A stretch of 64,000 nucleotides of DNA from Actinorhabdospora filicis (GTDB lineage Bacteria; Actinomycetota; Actinomycetes; Mycobacteriales; Micromonosporaceae). The number at the start of each line of letters is the position of its first letter. The stretch's first letter is position 1. Made by a program: the position numbers and the translations under genes. The notes below the pieces were generated by a model. It searched no databases. It saw nothing but the letters and a program-made list of their open reading frames with translations, and had not been told where the DNA came from. The DNA lies in contig NZ_BSTX01000001.1 in the NCBI RefSeq assembly GCF_030269765.1, forward strand, positions 186,001-250,000, in the 5' to 3' direction. Shown one piece after another: positions 18,267 through 26,912 of this stretch.

Positions 18267-19580
18267 ATGAGGGAATCGCTGCGTGGTCTGACCACACGGG
18301 GCAAGGCGTTCTTCGCCGCGGCGATCTCGTTCTGCCTGGTCGGCATCTTCATCGGAGAGAAGGACCTCCTGCGCGTCGGCATCCTCATCGGGGCCATGCC
18401 GCTGCTGTCGGCGTTCGCGCTGGCGCGCACCCGCTACAAGCTCGTGAGCGCGCGGGTCCTCGACCCGCAGCGCACCGAGGTCGGCCACAGCGCGCGCGTC
18501 GTGCTGCGGCTGCGCAACTCGGCGCGGCTCCCCACCGGGACGCTGATGCTGGAGGACCGGCTGCCGTACGCGCTCGGCTCGCGGCCGCGGCTGGTGCTGG
18601 AGCGGCTCGCCGGGCTGATGGGCAGCTCCGTGTCGTACACCGTCCGCGCCGAGGCGCGCGGCCGCTACGACGTCGGTCCCCTGGTGATCCGGATGACCGA
18701 CCCGTTCGGGCTGTGCGAGATCACCCGGTCCTTCCCGACGAAGGACAAACTGACCGTCACGCCGAAGATCACCCCGCTCCCGGCGATCCGCCTGGCCGGG
18801 GAGTACGCCGGTTCCGGCGACAGCCGCACCCGCTCGGTGGCGGTGCACGGCGAGGACGACGTCGCCACCCGCGAGTACCGCTACGGCGACGACCTGCGGC
18901 GGGTGCACTGGCGCTCCACCGCGCGGGCCGGCGAGCTGATGGTCCGCCGCGAGGAGCAGCCCTGGGAGAGCCGCGCGACGGTGATGCTCGACGTGCGCGG
19001 CGCGGGGCACCGCGGTGAGGGGCCCACCTCGTCCTTCGAGTGGGCGGTGGGCGCCACCGCCAGCATCGCGCTGCACCTCAAGGGGCACGGCTACAAGCTG
19101 CGGATGGTCACCGAGACCGTCGACATCGACGGCCAGCTGGGCGGCGAGGGCGAGATCCTCGACCACCTGGCCGAGGTGAAGCTGCGCAAGCACGGCGTCC
19201 TCGACGAGCTCGTCCACCGGGCCCGGCAGGGTGAGCACGGCGGGCTGATCATCGGCGTCGTCGGGCAGCTCGACGCCGCCGAGGCCGAGCGCCTGGCGAG
19301 CCTGCGGGTCTCGGGCGCGAGCTGCGTGGCGCTGCTGATCGACTCCTCGACGTGGCTGCCGCTGCCTCCGCCGCAGCGCCAGAAGGCCGACGAGGCCTTC
19401 CACGGCACGGTCCTGAGCCTCATGCGGGCGGGCTGGAAGGTCGTCCCGGTGCGCCGGGGCGAGGACCTGGCGCACCTGTGGCCGCTGGTGGGACGGTCGG
19501 GGCAGGGCTTCGCGACGCGGGCGGCGCTGGCCGAGGCCGCCACGCACATGGGCACCACGAATCCGGGAGGAACGCGATGA
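18267..19580 (+). CDS. DUF58 domain-containing protein
   Basis: Protein of 437 residues with an N-terminal membrane hairpin (AFFAAAISFCLVGIFIGEKDLLRVGILIGAMPLLSAFALAR), a beta-rich middle and the DUF58 core around RYGDDLRRVHWRSTARAGELMVRREEQPWE (near 207-236). It then has a von Willebrand-A-like segment beginning ATVMLDVRG. It starts 3 nt after the MoxR stop. DUF58 proteins are encoded beside MoxR ATPases, and a physical partnership is likely. The stop overlaps the next start in ATGA. Confidence 0.9.
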   Translation: MRESLRGLTTRGKAFFAAAISFCLVGIFIGEKDLLRVGILIGAMPLLSAFALARTRYKLVSARVLDPQRTEVGHSARVVLRLRNSARLPTGTLMLEDRLPYALGSRPRLVLERLAGLMGSSVSYTVRAEARGRYDVGPLVIRMTDPFGLCEITRSFPTKDKLTVTPKITPLPAIRLAGEYAGSGDSRTRSVAVHGEDDVATREYRYGDDLRRVHWRSTARAGELMVRREEQPWESRATVMLDVRGAGHRGEGPTSSFEWAVGATASIALHLKGHGYKLRMVTETVDIDGQLGGEGEILDHLAEVKLRKHGVLDELVHRARQGEHGGLIIGVVGQLDAAEAERLASLRVSGASCVALLIDSSTWLPLPPPQRQKADEAFHGTVLSLMRAGWKVVPVRRGEDLAHLWPLVGRSGQGFATRAALAEAATHMGTTNPGGTR

Positions 19581-21967
19581 ACCGCCGCCATAACGTCGCC
19601 GTCGTGGGCGGGGCGGCGACGCTGCTGGCCTCGGCGCCGCTGACGCTGATCTTCGCCGGGCTGTTCTCGTGGTTCCTGCCGATCGTGTTCGCCGTGACGA
19701 TCGTGGTCGGCATCGGCATGGGCCTGCGGACGCTGCGCGCGCCGCTGCCGGTGGTGGTGCTGGCGCAGCTGGTCGGGCTGGCGCTGTTCCTGACCTGGAC
19801 CAGCGCCTCCGGTGGCGCGGCGCTCGGCGTGGTCCCGACGGGATCGACGCTGTCCGACTTCGGGGCCCTGTTCAAGGACGCCTCCGACACCGCCGCGACC
19901 GCCACGATCCCGGTGCCCGAGAGCCCGGGGCTGATCTTCGTGGCCGTCCTGGGCATCGGCGTGGTGGCGATCCTGGTGGACCTGTTCACCATCGGGCTGC
20001 GCACTCCCGCGCTGTCGGGCGTGCCGATGCTGGCGATCTACATCGTGCCGATGGCGGTCATGGAGGACACCGTCCCGTGGCTGATGTTCATCCCGGGTGC
20101 CCTGGGCTACCTGTGGCTGCTGCTGACGGACAACATCCACCGGGTGCGCCGGTTCGGCAGGCGCTTCGCCGGGGACGGCCGCAACATCGACATGTGGGAG
20201 CCCTCGCCGCTGGCCAGCACCGGCCGGTGGCTGACGGCGGTGGGCGTGGCGGTGGCGCTGCTGCTGCCGCTGGCGATCCCGGGCGTCAACGCGGCGGGGC
20301 TGCTGGCGTCCTTCGGGTCCGGCGGGAACGGGGACGGCGACGGCGGCAGCGGCGGGGAGGGCGCGGTCCGCGTCAACCCGGCCATGAACCTGCGCGGCGC
20401 GCTGACCCAGGACAAGACCACGAACCTCCTTAATGTGGTCACCGACGACCCGAACCCCGGTTACCTGCGGCTCTACGTCACCAACGAGCAGAGCGACGAG
20501 GGCTGGTCCTGGGGCGGCGACTTCGGCTCGGGGGTGAGCATGGCGCAGGTCGGGCAGCGCCAGGGCTACGACCCGAACCTCCCCGGCAAGCAGTACAAGG
20601 CGACGGTGACCGTCCTGGGGATGAGGGAGAGCTCGCTGCCGCTCTACCCGAATCCCGACGAGGTCAGCGTCGGCCGGGGCTGGAACTTCGACCCGGTGAC
20701 GTCGATGGCCACCTCGGACTCGCGCAACACCGAGAACCTGGTCTACGAGTTCAAGTTCACCCACTACCAGTTCGACGAGAAGCTGCTGCGCACGGCGCCG
20801 CCGGTGGATCAGGGCTCGGTGATCTTCACGGAGAACACGCGCGTCGACCCGATCGAGTCGATCCAGAAGCTGGCGGAGCGGCTGACCGCCGACAAGCCGA
20901 CCGTCTACGACAAGGTCAAGGCGGTCAACCAGTACTTCAGCCCGGAGAACGGCTTCAAGTACAGCCTGAGCACCGAGCGGGGCACGCTGGGCACCGGCAT
21001 CGAGGACTTCCTGCAGACCAAGAGCGGCTACTGCCAGCAGTACGCCGCCTCGATGATGATGCTGCTGCGCGCGGCGCACATCCCCGCCCGCGGCGTCATC
21101 GGCTTCACCAGCGGCACCAAGAGCCAGAACGTGGTGCAGCTGACCAACCGCAACTACCACGCCTGGGTCGAGGTCTACTTCCAGGGCTACGGCTGGGTCC
21201 CCTTCGACCCGACGCCCTCGGGCAACGTGTACGGGGCCGCCGAGATGCCGTGGGCGCCCGACAGCGACACCATCGACCGCTCGTCCAACGGCGCCTCCGA
21301 GGACCCGCAGGGCCCGCGCGGCGCCTCCGGCGACCCCTCGCTGGCCGGGAAGGACCCGCTGGACCCGAACATGGAGGGCGTGCTGGCCGGGGACGACGCG
21401 TCGGCGCCGAAAGGCCCGGCGACCTGGCCGTACTGGATCACCGCACTGGTCGTGCTGGCGATCCTGCTGGCGCAGCCGGGCCTGCGGCGGACCAGCCTGC
21501 GCTCGCGCAGGCTGCGCCCCAACGGCGACGGCACCGCCTCGGCGCACCTGGCCTGGCGGGAGCTGCAGGACCTGCTGATCGACTACGACTACCAGGGCCC
21601 GCCGTCCGAGACGCCCAGGGGTACCGCCGACCGGCTCGTCGAGCGGCCGAAGCTCACCGGCGAGGCCGCCGAGGGCGTCCACGTCCTGGCCACCGCCGAG
21701 GAGACCGCGAGGTACTCCGTCCATCCGCCCGACGACGAGACCGCCGACCGGCTGGCCGGCGCGGTGGGCGCGGTGCGGGCGGAACTGGCCACCCACGCCG
21801 GGCGGACCGGGCGGCTGCGGATCATCCTGTTCCCGCCGTCGGTGCTGCGCGCCTGGCGCGCGGCGATGTCGCGCGGCGTCGCGGGGACCGCGAACGCGCT
21901 CGCGCGCGCCAGGGGACGTGTGAGGCGTCTTCTCACCGGGCTGATCCGGGCCCGGGGACGGGCCTGA
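19577..21967 (+). CDS. Membrane transglutaminase-like protein (TgpA/DUF3488 type)
   Basis: Large membrane protein of 796 residues. About six hydrophobic helices span residues 8-245. An extracytoplasmic transglutaminase-like domain follows, with the catalytic cysteine in TKSGYCQQYAASMMMLLRAAHIPARGVIGF (near 482), histidine in NRNYHAWVEVYFQGYGWVPFDPTP (near 523) and an aspartate just after. A further helix (near 618-636) and a cytoplasmic tail containing a DUF4129-like segment (WRELQDLLIDYDYQGPPSETPRGTADRLV) complete it. A terminator follows, so this ends the MoxR operon. A role in envelope remodelling is inferred. Confidence 0.9.
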   Translation: MNRRHNVAVVGGAATLLASAPLTLIFAGLFSWFLPIVFAVTIVVGIGMGLRTLRAPLPVVVLAQLVGLALFLTWTSASGGAALGVVPTGSTLSDFGALFKDASDTAATATIPVPESPGLIFVAVLGIGVVAILVDLFTIGLRTPALSGVPMLAIYIVPMAVMEDTVPWLMFIPGALGYLWLLLTDNIHRVRRFGRRFAGDGRNIDMWEPSPLASTGRWLTAVGVAVALLLPLAIPGVNAAGLLASFGSGGNGDGDGGSGGEGAVRVNPAMNLRGALTQDKTTNLLNVVTDDPNPGYLRLYVTNEQSDEGWSWGGDFGSGVSMAQVGQRQGYDPNLPGKQYKATVTVLGMRESSLPLYPNPDEVSVGRGWNFDPVTSMATSDSRNTENLVYEFKFTHYQFDEKLLRTAPPVDQGSVIFTENTRVDPIESIQKLAERLTADKPTVYDKVKAVNQYFSPENGFKYSLSTERGTLGTGIEDFLQTKSGYCQQYAASMMMLLRAAHIPARGVIGFTSGTKSQNVVQLTNRNYHAWVEVYFQGYGWVPFDPTPSGNVYGAAEMPWAPDSDTIDRSSNGASEDPQGPRGASGDPSLAGKDPLDPNMEGVLAGDDASAPKGPATWPYWITALVVLAILLAQPGLRRTSLRSRRLRPNGDGTASAHLAWRELQDLLIDYDYQGPPSETPRGTADRLVERPKLTGEAAEGVHVLATAEETARYSVHPPDDETADRLAGAVGAVRAELATHAGRTGRLRIILFPPSVLRAWRAAMSRGVAGTANALARARGRVRRLLTGLIRARGRA

Positions 21968-21986
21968 ACCGTCGATAGTGGACGAT

Positions 21987-22016
21987 GAGGCGCGGGCCGA
22001 TGGCCCGCGCCTCTTT
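21987..22016 (+). terminator. Terminator of the MoxR-DUF58-transglutaminase operon
   Basis: GAGGCGCGGGCC (21987-21998), loop GAT and GGCCCGCGCCTC (22002-22013) form a perfect 12-bp stem followed by TTTCGTG, 19 nt past the stop. Confidence 0.88.
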
Positions 22017-22585
22017 CGTGTCCCCCGACCCTCCACTCCGGACGCCGCTCCGCTCGCGACGCCCGGCGCCGCCGCGCGCCCGCGTGGCCGTCCCGAGCGT
22101 CGCCGGACGGTCACGCTCCACAGTGGGAGTGCACGATCCGTGTGCCCGCGCTATCGCGAATCCGACTCACCCTCATCCGCGTGGCGATCGCGGCACCGGT
22201 TCCCCGTCCCACATCCCGGCCGATCCGAGGTATCCGGAGCCCACCCTCCACAAAGGTCGCGCGGCCAGCGGAAACACGGGCCCGGATGATCCACACGCGA
22301 CCGCCGGGCGTCCACCGTCCCAACAGGCGGATTCGGTGTCCGAGCCGACCCCGTTGATCATTCAGTGAATGGAATCCGCCTTCCGGTCATGATCCCCGTC
22401 ACCACCTGCGCGGACGTGTCCGGATGCGACGGTCCTTTCAGGATCCACCAACTTTCCCTATCTGCTATGCGATGGCTAGATTCAGCAACCGCACGAACAC
22501 GTTCCGAACGCGCCGCTTCACGGGGTTCCGCCCACAGGGGTGGCGCGTTGTCGTGCCTTCCCCCTCGACAGAAAGGATCCACTTC
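22017..22585. other. Non-coding region upstream of the permease operon
   Basis: About 570 bp with no supported gene. Base composition becomes less GC-rich toward 22330-22500, as expected of a promoter region. I looked for a ykkC/guanidine-type riboswitch because an amidase and a permease follow, but did not find its conserved sequence. The permease ribosome binding site GAAAGGA is at 22571-22577. Confidence 0.5.
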
Positions 22586-24031
22586 GTGACTTCCCCCGAA
22601 GGGATCGAGAGATTCGGCTACCGCCAGGAGCTGCGCCGTACCGTCGGGTTCGCCGACATGCTGTTCTACGGCCTGATCTTCATGGTCCCGATCGCGCCGT
22701 TCGGCATTTTCGGCTCGGTCTTCACCGCCTCCGGCGGCATGGTGGCCCTCGCCTACACCATCGGCATGGTGGCCATGGTCTTCACGGCCTGGTCCTACAG
22801 CCAGATGGTGCAGGCGTTCCCGATGGCCGGCTCGGTGTACAGCTACGCGGGCCGCGGCATCGCCCCCGCCGTCGGCTTCCTCGCCGGCTGGGCCATCCTG
22901 CTCGACTACATCCTCGTCCCCTCGCTGCTGTACGTCATCGCGGCGGTGGCCATGAACTCCATCGTGACCTCGGTCCCGGTGTGGGCGTGGCTCGTCGGGT
23001 TCCTGCTGCTGAACACCATCGTCAACATGCTCGGCATCAAACTCACCATGGGCGTCACGCGACTGCTGCTCATCGGTGAGCTGATCGTGCTGGCGATCTT
23101 CATCGTGCTGGGCGTCAAGGGCCTCATCGACGGACGCGGCCAGGGCTTCTCGTGGGACGCCTTCTACAACTCCGACACGTTCACGTGGGGCGTCGCCTTC
23201 GGCGCGGCCTCGACGGCGGTCCTGTCGTTCCTGGGCTTCGACGGCATCTCGATGCTCGCCGAGGAGAACAAGGGCACGGCCAAGCAGATCGGGCGGGCCA
23301 TGGCCGGCGCGCTCGGCCTCGCCGGCGTCCTGTTCATCGCCCAGACGTGGGTGGCGTCGATGTACGTCGCCCCCGAGACCGCCAAGGCCCTCTTCGACGG
23401 CGCCGACGGGTCGAACGCCTTCTACGACGCCGCCGCCCTCGCCGCCAACGGCAAGTGGCTGGCCACCGTCACCGCCGCCGCCACCGCGATCGCGTGGGGC
23501 TTCGCCGACTCCCTCGTCGCGCAGGTCGCCACCTCGCGCCTGCTGTACGCGATGTCCCGCGACCGGCAGCTGCCGAAGTTCCTCTCCAAGGTCTCGGTCA
23601 AGCAGGGCGTGCCGACCAACTCGATCCTCGTGGTCAGCGGCATCTCCCTGGGCGTCGGCCTGTGGGCCGTGCTGGACGAGGCCGCCCTCGGCGACCACAT
23701 CACCCTGCTGGGCAACACCGTGAACTTCGGCGCGATGCTGGCGTTCCTGGCCCTGCACGTCTCGGTGATCTGGCACTTCGTGGTCCGCAACAAGAGCCGC
23801 AACATCTTCGGCCACGTGGTCATGCCGGTCATCGGCATCGCGATCCTGGTCGGCGTGGTCATCAACGCCAACCTCGTCGCGCAGAAGGTCGGCCTGGCCT
23901 GGCTGGGCCTGGGCGTCCTGGTGCTCATCCTGCTCTACGTGATGAAGCGCGGCCCGAAGTTCCCCGCGACGGTCTCCGGTCCCACCGGTGAGCCGGACAA
24001 GGCGCCCGCCTTCTCGGGGACGAACCAGTGA
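22586..24031 (+). CDS. APC-superfamily amino acid/amine permease
   Basis: Secondary transporter of 481 residues with about 12 membrane helices. It begins near GFADMLFYGLIFMVPIAPFGIFG and includes the family stretch FLGFDGISMLAEENKGTAKQIGRAM. The GTG at 22586 is chosen because GAAAGGA lies 8 nt upstream and homologues begin near TSPEGIERFGYRQEL; an in-frame ATG at 22424 would add a non-conserved, charged tail. The gene overlaps the acetamidase/formamidase start (GTGA), so it probably imports that enzyme's substrate or a related amine. The exact substrate is unknown. Confidence 0.88.
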   Translation: MTSPEGIERFGYRQELRRTVGFADMLFYGLIFMVPIAPFGIFGSVFTASGGMVALAYTIGMVAMVFTAWSYSQMVQAFPMAGSVYSYAGRGIAPAVGFLAGWAILLDYILVPSLLYVIAAVAMNSIVTSVPVWAWLVGFLLLNTIVNMLGIKLTMGVTRLLLIGELIVLAIFIVLGVKGLIDGRGQGFSWDAFYNSDTFTWGVAFGAASTAVLSFLGFDGISMLAEENKGTAKQIGRAMAGALGLAGVLFIAQTWVASMYVAPETAKALFDGADGSNAFYDAAALAANGKWLATVTAAATAIAWGFADSLVAQVATSRLLYAMSRDRQLPKFLSKVSVKQGVPTNSILVVSGISLGVGLWAVLDEAALGDHITLLGNTVNFGAMLAFLALHVSVIWHFVVRNKSRNIFGHVVMPVIGIAILVGVVINANLVAQKVGLAWLGLGVLVLILLYVMKRGPKFPATVSGPTGEPDKAPAFSGTNQ

Positions 24032-25041
24032 CCGAGGTCCACACGATCAAGCCGACTCCCGAGCAGCTCGCCTACACCTTCGGCGGGCAGCGGGAGCCGA
24101 TCGCGAAGATCAACCCGGGCGACGTGGTCCGCATGTACACCGAGGACTGCTTCGGCGGCGTGGTGCGCAGCGCGGCCGACCTGCCCACGCAGGTGTGCCG
24201 GTTCCCCTACCTGAACCCGGTCACCGGCCCGTTCCACGTCAACGGCGCGGAGCCGGGCGACACCCTCGCCCTGCACTTCGTGTCCATCACCCCCGCGCGC
24301 GACTGGGCCGTCTCGACGACGTTCCCGCACTTCGGGGCCCTCACCTCCACCTCCCACACGGCGACGCTCCAGCCGCCGCTGGAGGAGCGGGTGTGGATGT
24401 ACGACGTGGACGTGGCGCGCGGCGTGGTGCGCTACCAGGCGACGCGGTCCGACTTCAGCGTGGAGCTCCCGCTGGACCCGATGCACGGCACCGTCGGTGT
24501 CGCGCCGGGCGCCGGCGAGGCCCGCATGACGATCGTCCCCGACGCCCACGGCGGCAACCTCGACAGCCCGCTGCTGCGGGCGGGCACGACCGTCTACATT
24601 GGAGTCAATGTGGACGGTGGGATGTTCGCCATCGGTGACGGCCACTGCCGCCAGGGCGCCGGAGAGGTCACCGGAGTGGCGGTGGAGGCGGCGATGAACA
24701 CCGTCGTCGCCGTCGAGCTGATCAAGGGCGTCTACACGCCCTGGCCGCGCTTCGAGACCGACACCGAGCTGATGTCGACGGGTTCGGCGCGTCCCCTGGA
24801 GGACGCCTACCGGATCAGCCAGCACGATCTCGTCGGCTGGGTCGGCGGCCTCACCGGACTGGACACATTGGACTCTTACCAGTTGATCGGCCAGGCCGGG
24901 CAGGCCCCCGTCGCGAATGTGGTGGACGCCAATTACACAATGGTGGCCAGCGTCGAGAAGGCCTATCTGCCAACGATCAGCGTCTACGAGGACGCGCACG
25001 CCCGACTGCGGGAAACAGGCCGCGAGTACGGAACGGAGTAA
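24028..25041 (+). CDS. Acetamidase/formamidase family protein
   Basis: Predicted cytoplasmic hydrolase of short amides to ammonia and acid. The 337-residue protein carries the FmdA/AmdA pattern: INPGDVVRMYTEDCFGG near residue 31, GPFHVNGAEPGDTLALHFVSI near 68, then PDAHGGNLDSPLLRAGTTVYIGVNVDGGMFAIGDGHCRQGAGEVTG (near 172-216), which holds metal-binding His/Asp candidates. Its GTG start overlaps the permease stop, and it is followed without a gap by a GPP34 protein. Acetamide, formamide or a related amide is plausible; sequence cannot choose. Confidence 0.88.
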   Translation: MTEVHTIKPTPEQLAYTFGGQREPIAKINPGDVVRMYTEDCFGGVVRSAADLPTQVCRFPYLNPVTGPFHVNGAEPGDTLALHFVSITPARDWAVSTTFPHFGALTSTSHTATLQPPLEERVWMYDVDVARGVVRYQATRSDFSVELPLDPMHGTVGVAPGAGEARMTIVPDAHGGNLDSPLLRAGTTVYIGVNVDGGMFAIGDGHCRQGAGEVTGVAVEAAMNTVVAVELIKGVYTPWPRFETDTELMSTGSARPLEDAYRISQHDLVGWVGGLTGLDTLDSYQLIGQAGQAPVANVVDANYTMVASVEKAYLPTISVYEDAHARLRETGREYGTE

Positions 25042-25707
25042 GTGGTGGACGACCGGTTGCCGGTGCGCGATGAACTGTTCCTCCTCTCCCATGAAGAGAG
25101 CGGGAAGCCGCTCATCCACGTGCCATCCCTGTCGGCCGGGCTGGCCGGCGCGCTGCTCATCGACCTGGCCCTGCGCGGCCTGATCGACGGCACGCACGGA
25201 CGGATCGGCGCCTGGCAGCGCGAACAGGGCGGCGACCGGGCCCCGGGCATCATCGGCGAGGGCATGGAGGGCCAGGCCCTCGCCGAGATCCGGACCGTCG
25301 GCAGCTCACGGACCGCCTACGACTGGATCATGACCTGGCACCCCGGTTTCTACGACCGGGTGTGCGCGGAGATGGTCACCGTCGGCGTCCTGATGGCGAA
25401 GACGTCCCGCAAGTTCGGGCTCGTGCCGGTCACCCGGCACGTCCCCACCCAGGACGTCTTCGTGACCCGCGCCCGCGGCGCGCTACGGCGCACCGTCACC
25501 GGCGTGGTCCAGCCCGACGCCGGATACGCCGCCCTCTGCGGCCTGCTCTTCGTCCTCCAGCTGGAGGGTTCGCTGCACCTCTCCACGGGCAGCGCCGACC
25601 TGCGCAAGCAGCTCTTCGCCATCGCCGACCGGCACACCCCGACCATCCGGGAGATCCTGTCGGCGGTCGACAAGGCGGTCGGCGAACTGGCCACGGCGGC
25701 CTTCTAG
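25042..25707 (+). CDS. GPP34 (GOLPH3)-family phosphoprotein-like protein
   Basis: Protein of 221 residues with the GPP34 layout: LPVRDELFLLSHEESGKPLIH at the start, LAGALLIDLALRGLIDG near residue 34, a helical core and SADLRKQLFAIADRHTPTIREIL near the end. Eukaryotic GOLPH3 binds phosphatidylinositol 4-phosphate; the role of bacterial members, common in actinomycetes, is not settled. The GTG start directly follows the acetamidase/formamidase stop (a second in-frame GTG lies at 25045). Its place in this operon may be incidental. Confidence 0.85.
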   Translation: MVDDRLPVRDELFLLSHEESGKPLIHVPSLSAGLAGALLIDLALRGLIDGTHGRIGAWQREQGGDRAPGIIGEGMEGQALAEIRTVGSSRTAYDWIMTWHPGFYDRVCAEMVTVGVLMAKTSRKFGLVPVTRHVPTQDVFVTRARGALRRTVTGVVQPDAGYAALCGLLFVLQLEGSLHLSTGSADLRKQLFAIADRHTPTIREILSAVDKAVGELATAAF

Positions 25708-25720
25708 CGCCGAGAGCACC

Positions 25721-25750
25721 CGAGGGCGTCCCCGCGAGGGGGCGCCCTCG
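25721..25750. terminator. Bidirectional terminator between GPP34 and polysaccharide deacetylase genes
   Basis: CGAGGGCG-T-CCCC (25721-25733) pairs with GGGGG-CGCCCTCG (25738-25750), leaving a short loop. It lies between two convergent stop codons. Confidence 0.85.
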
Positions 25751-25757
25751 TCGCGTC

Positions 25758-26609
25758 CTACGCCCCCAGGACCTCCGAGAGGCGCCCGAAGGTCATCCCC
25801 TTGGCCCGCAGGCCCTCCACGATCTTCGGCAGCGCCTTGTGCGTCTGAGGCGCGTTCGGGCCGCCGATGTGCATGATGACCACCGAACCGGCCTTCGCCT
25901 TGCCCAGCACCGCGTCCACGATCGGCTGCGAGGCCTCGGCGAACGGGTCGCCGCTCACCACGTCCCCGTCGACGACGGTCACGCCCAGCGGCGCCAGCGC
26001 CTCCAGGGCCCGCTCGTCGTGGCACAGCCCCGGGTAGCGGAAGTAGCGGGTCTGGTTGCCGCCCAGGGCCTCCAGGACACCGAAGGTGCGGTCCACGTCG
26101 GCCAGCATCGCGGCCGGGTCGTCCTCGAAGGCCAGGCCGTAGCACTTGTCGGTGAAGGCCTGGTGCGAATAGGTGTGGTTGGCCAGCTCGAACAGCGGGT
26201 TGCCCGCGATGCGCTTGGCCACGTCCCCGTACTGCCCGGCCCACATGCCGGTCATGAAGAAGGTCGCGGCGACCTTCTCCTTCTCCAGGTAGGCCAGCAG
26301 CGGCTCATTGTGATACGTGGCGACCTCGCCGCTCTCCAGCTGCTTCTTCATGAACTCGGTGAGGTCGGCGTCGAAGGTCAGCGCGACCATCGTCCCCTCG
26401 CGCGGCCCGTGGTTCACCACCGGCGGCGTCGTCCCCTTCGCCACCGCGCCCGGCACCTTCACCGGCGCGGGCGAAGGCGAGACGGCCGGCCGGGACGACC
26501 CGCCACCCGCGTCACCCTTCGGCCCGGCGTCCGGCGCGGCCGGATCGCACCCGGTCAGCGCCGCCAGCGGCAGCGCGGCGAGCAACGCGAGAGTCTGTCG
26601 TCGGCGCAT
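25758..26609 (-). CDS. Polysaccharide deacetylase-family lipoprotein
   Basis: Exported NodB-homology deacetylase of 283 residues. A lipoprotein signal (MRRRQTLALLAALPLAALTGC, lipid-modified Cys near 21) is followed by a Pro/Ser/Gly linker. The catalytic domain has VALTFDADLT (motif 1 with Asp-Ala-Asp), ELANHTYSHQAF (motif 2, His-x3-His), RYFRYPGLCHDERAL (motif 3) and IVIMHIGGPNAPQT-like VVIMHIGGPN near the end. It probably removes acetyl groups from cell-wall or other polysaccharides on the outer membrane face. ATG 26609 is chosen because it gives the signal peptide. Confidence 0.9.
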   Translation of the reverse strand: MRRRQTLALLAALPLAALTGCDPAAPDAGPKGDAGGGSSRPAVSPSPAPVKVPGAVAKGTTPPVVNHGPREGTMVALTFDADLTEFMKKQLESGEVATYHNEPLLAYLEKEKVAATFFMTGMWAGQYGDVAKRIAGNPLFELANHTYSHQAFTDKCYGLAFEDDPAAMLADVDRTFGVLEALGGNQTRYFRYPGLCHDERALEALAPLGVTVVDGDVVSGDPFAEASQPIVDAVLGKAKAGSVVIMHIGGPNAPQTHKALPKIVEGLRAKGMTFGRLSEVLGA

Positions 26610-26912
26610 GGGCTCTTTTCCCCGTGAGTGATGACCGAGCGCGAATCGTACCGGGGCGGGTCCGCCGATCCGCAGGGCCGTCACGCCTCCAGCACCGGAC
26701 CCTAAGGCCACCGCCAGGACGCGCCCTTCCCGATCGGGCAACCTTTTCACATCATGGAAAACTGCACCCTTCTATTTCCGTGAACTCCAGGTATGGTCGT
26801 GCTAGCCCGTTCCGAAGGTCTGTGCCCGCGCATATCGACGGATCCTTCTCCGTGTCCGGACCGACTCCTCTCGGGTCCGACGGACAGCCCGAGTAAGAAA
26901 TTTCGAACACAG
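26610..26912. promoter_or_regulatory. Divergent upstream region of the defence operon
   Basis: A 303-bp gap between divergent genes. GC content falls sharply from about 26740, and the sequence around 26740-26800 is AT-rich for this genome. It probably holds the operon promoter, but I see no hexamer pair I trust. No integrase, attachment repeat or tRNA is present here. Confidence 0.4.

Noticed and set aside
22017..22585. Guanidine (ykkC-type) riboswitch upstream of the permease-amidase operon
   Set aside because: The conserved ykkC sequence blocks are not present on the coding strand.
26625..26912. Longer N-terminus for the NERD-helicase from an upstream GTG at 26793
   Set aside because: The extra 40 residues are low in helical content, Pro/Ser-rich and outside the NERD domain; ATG 26913 directly precedes the conserved region.
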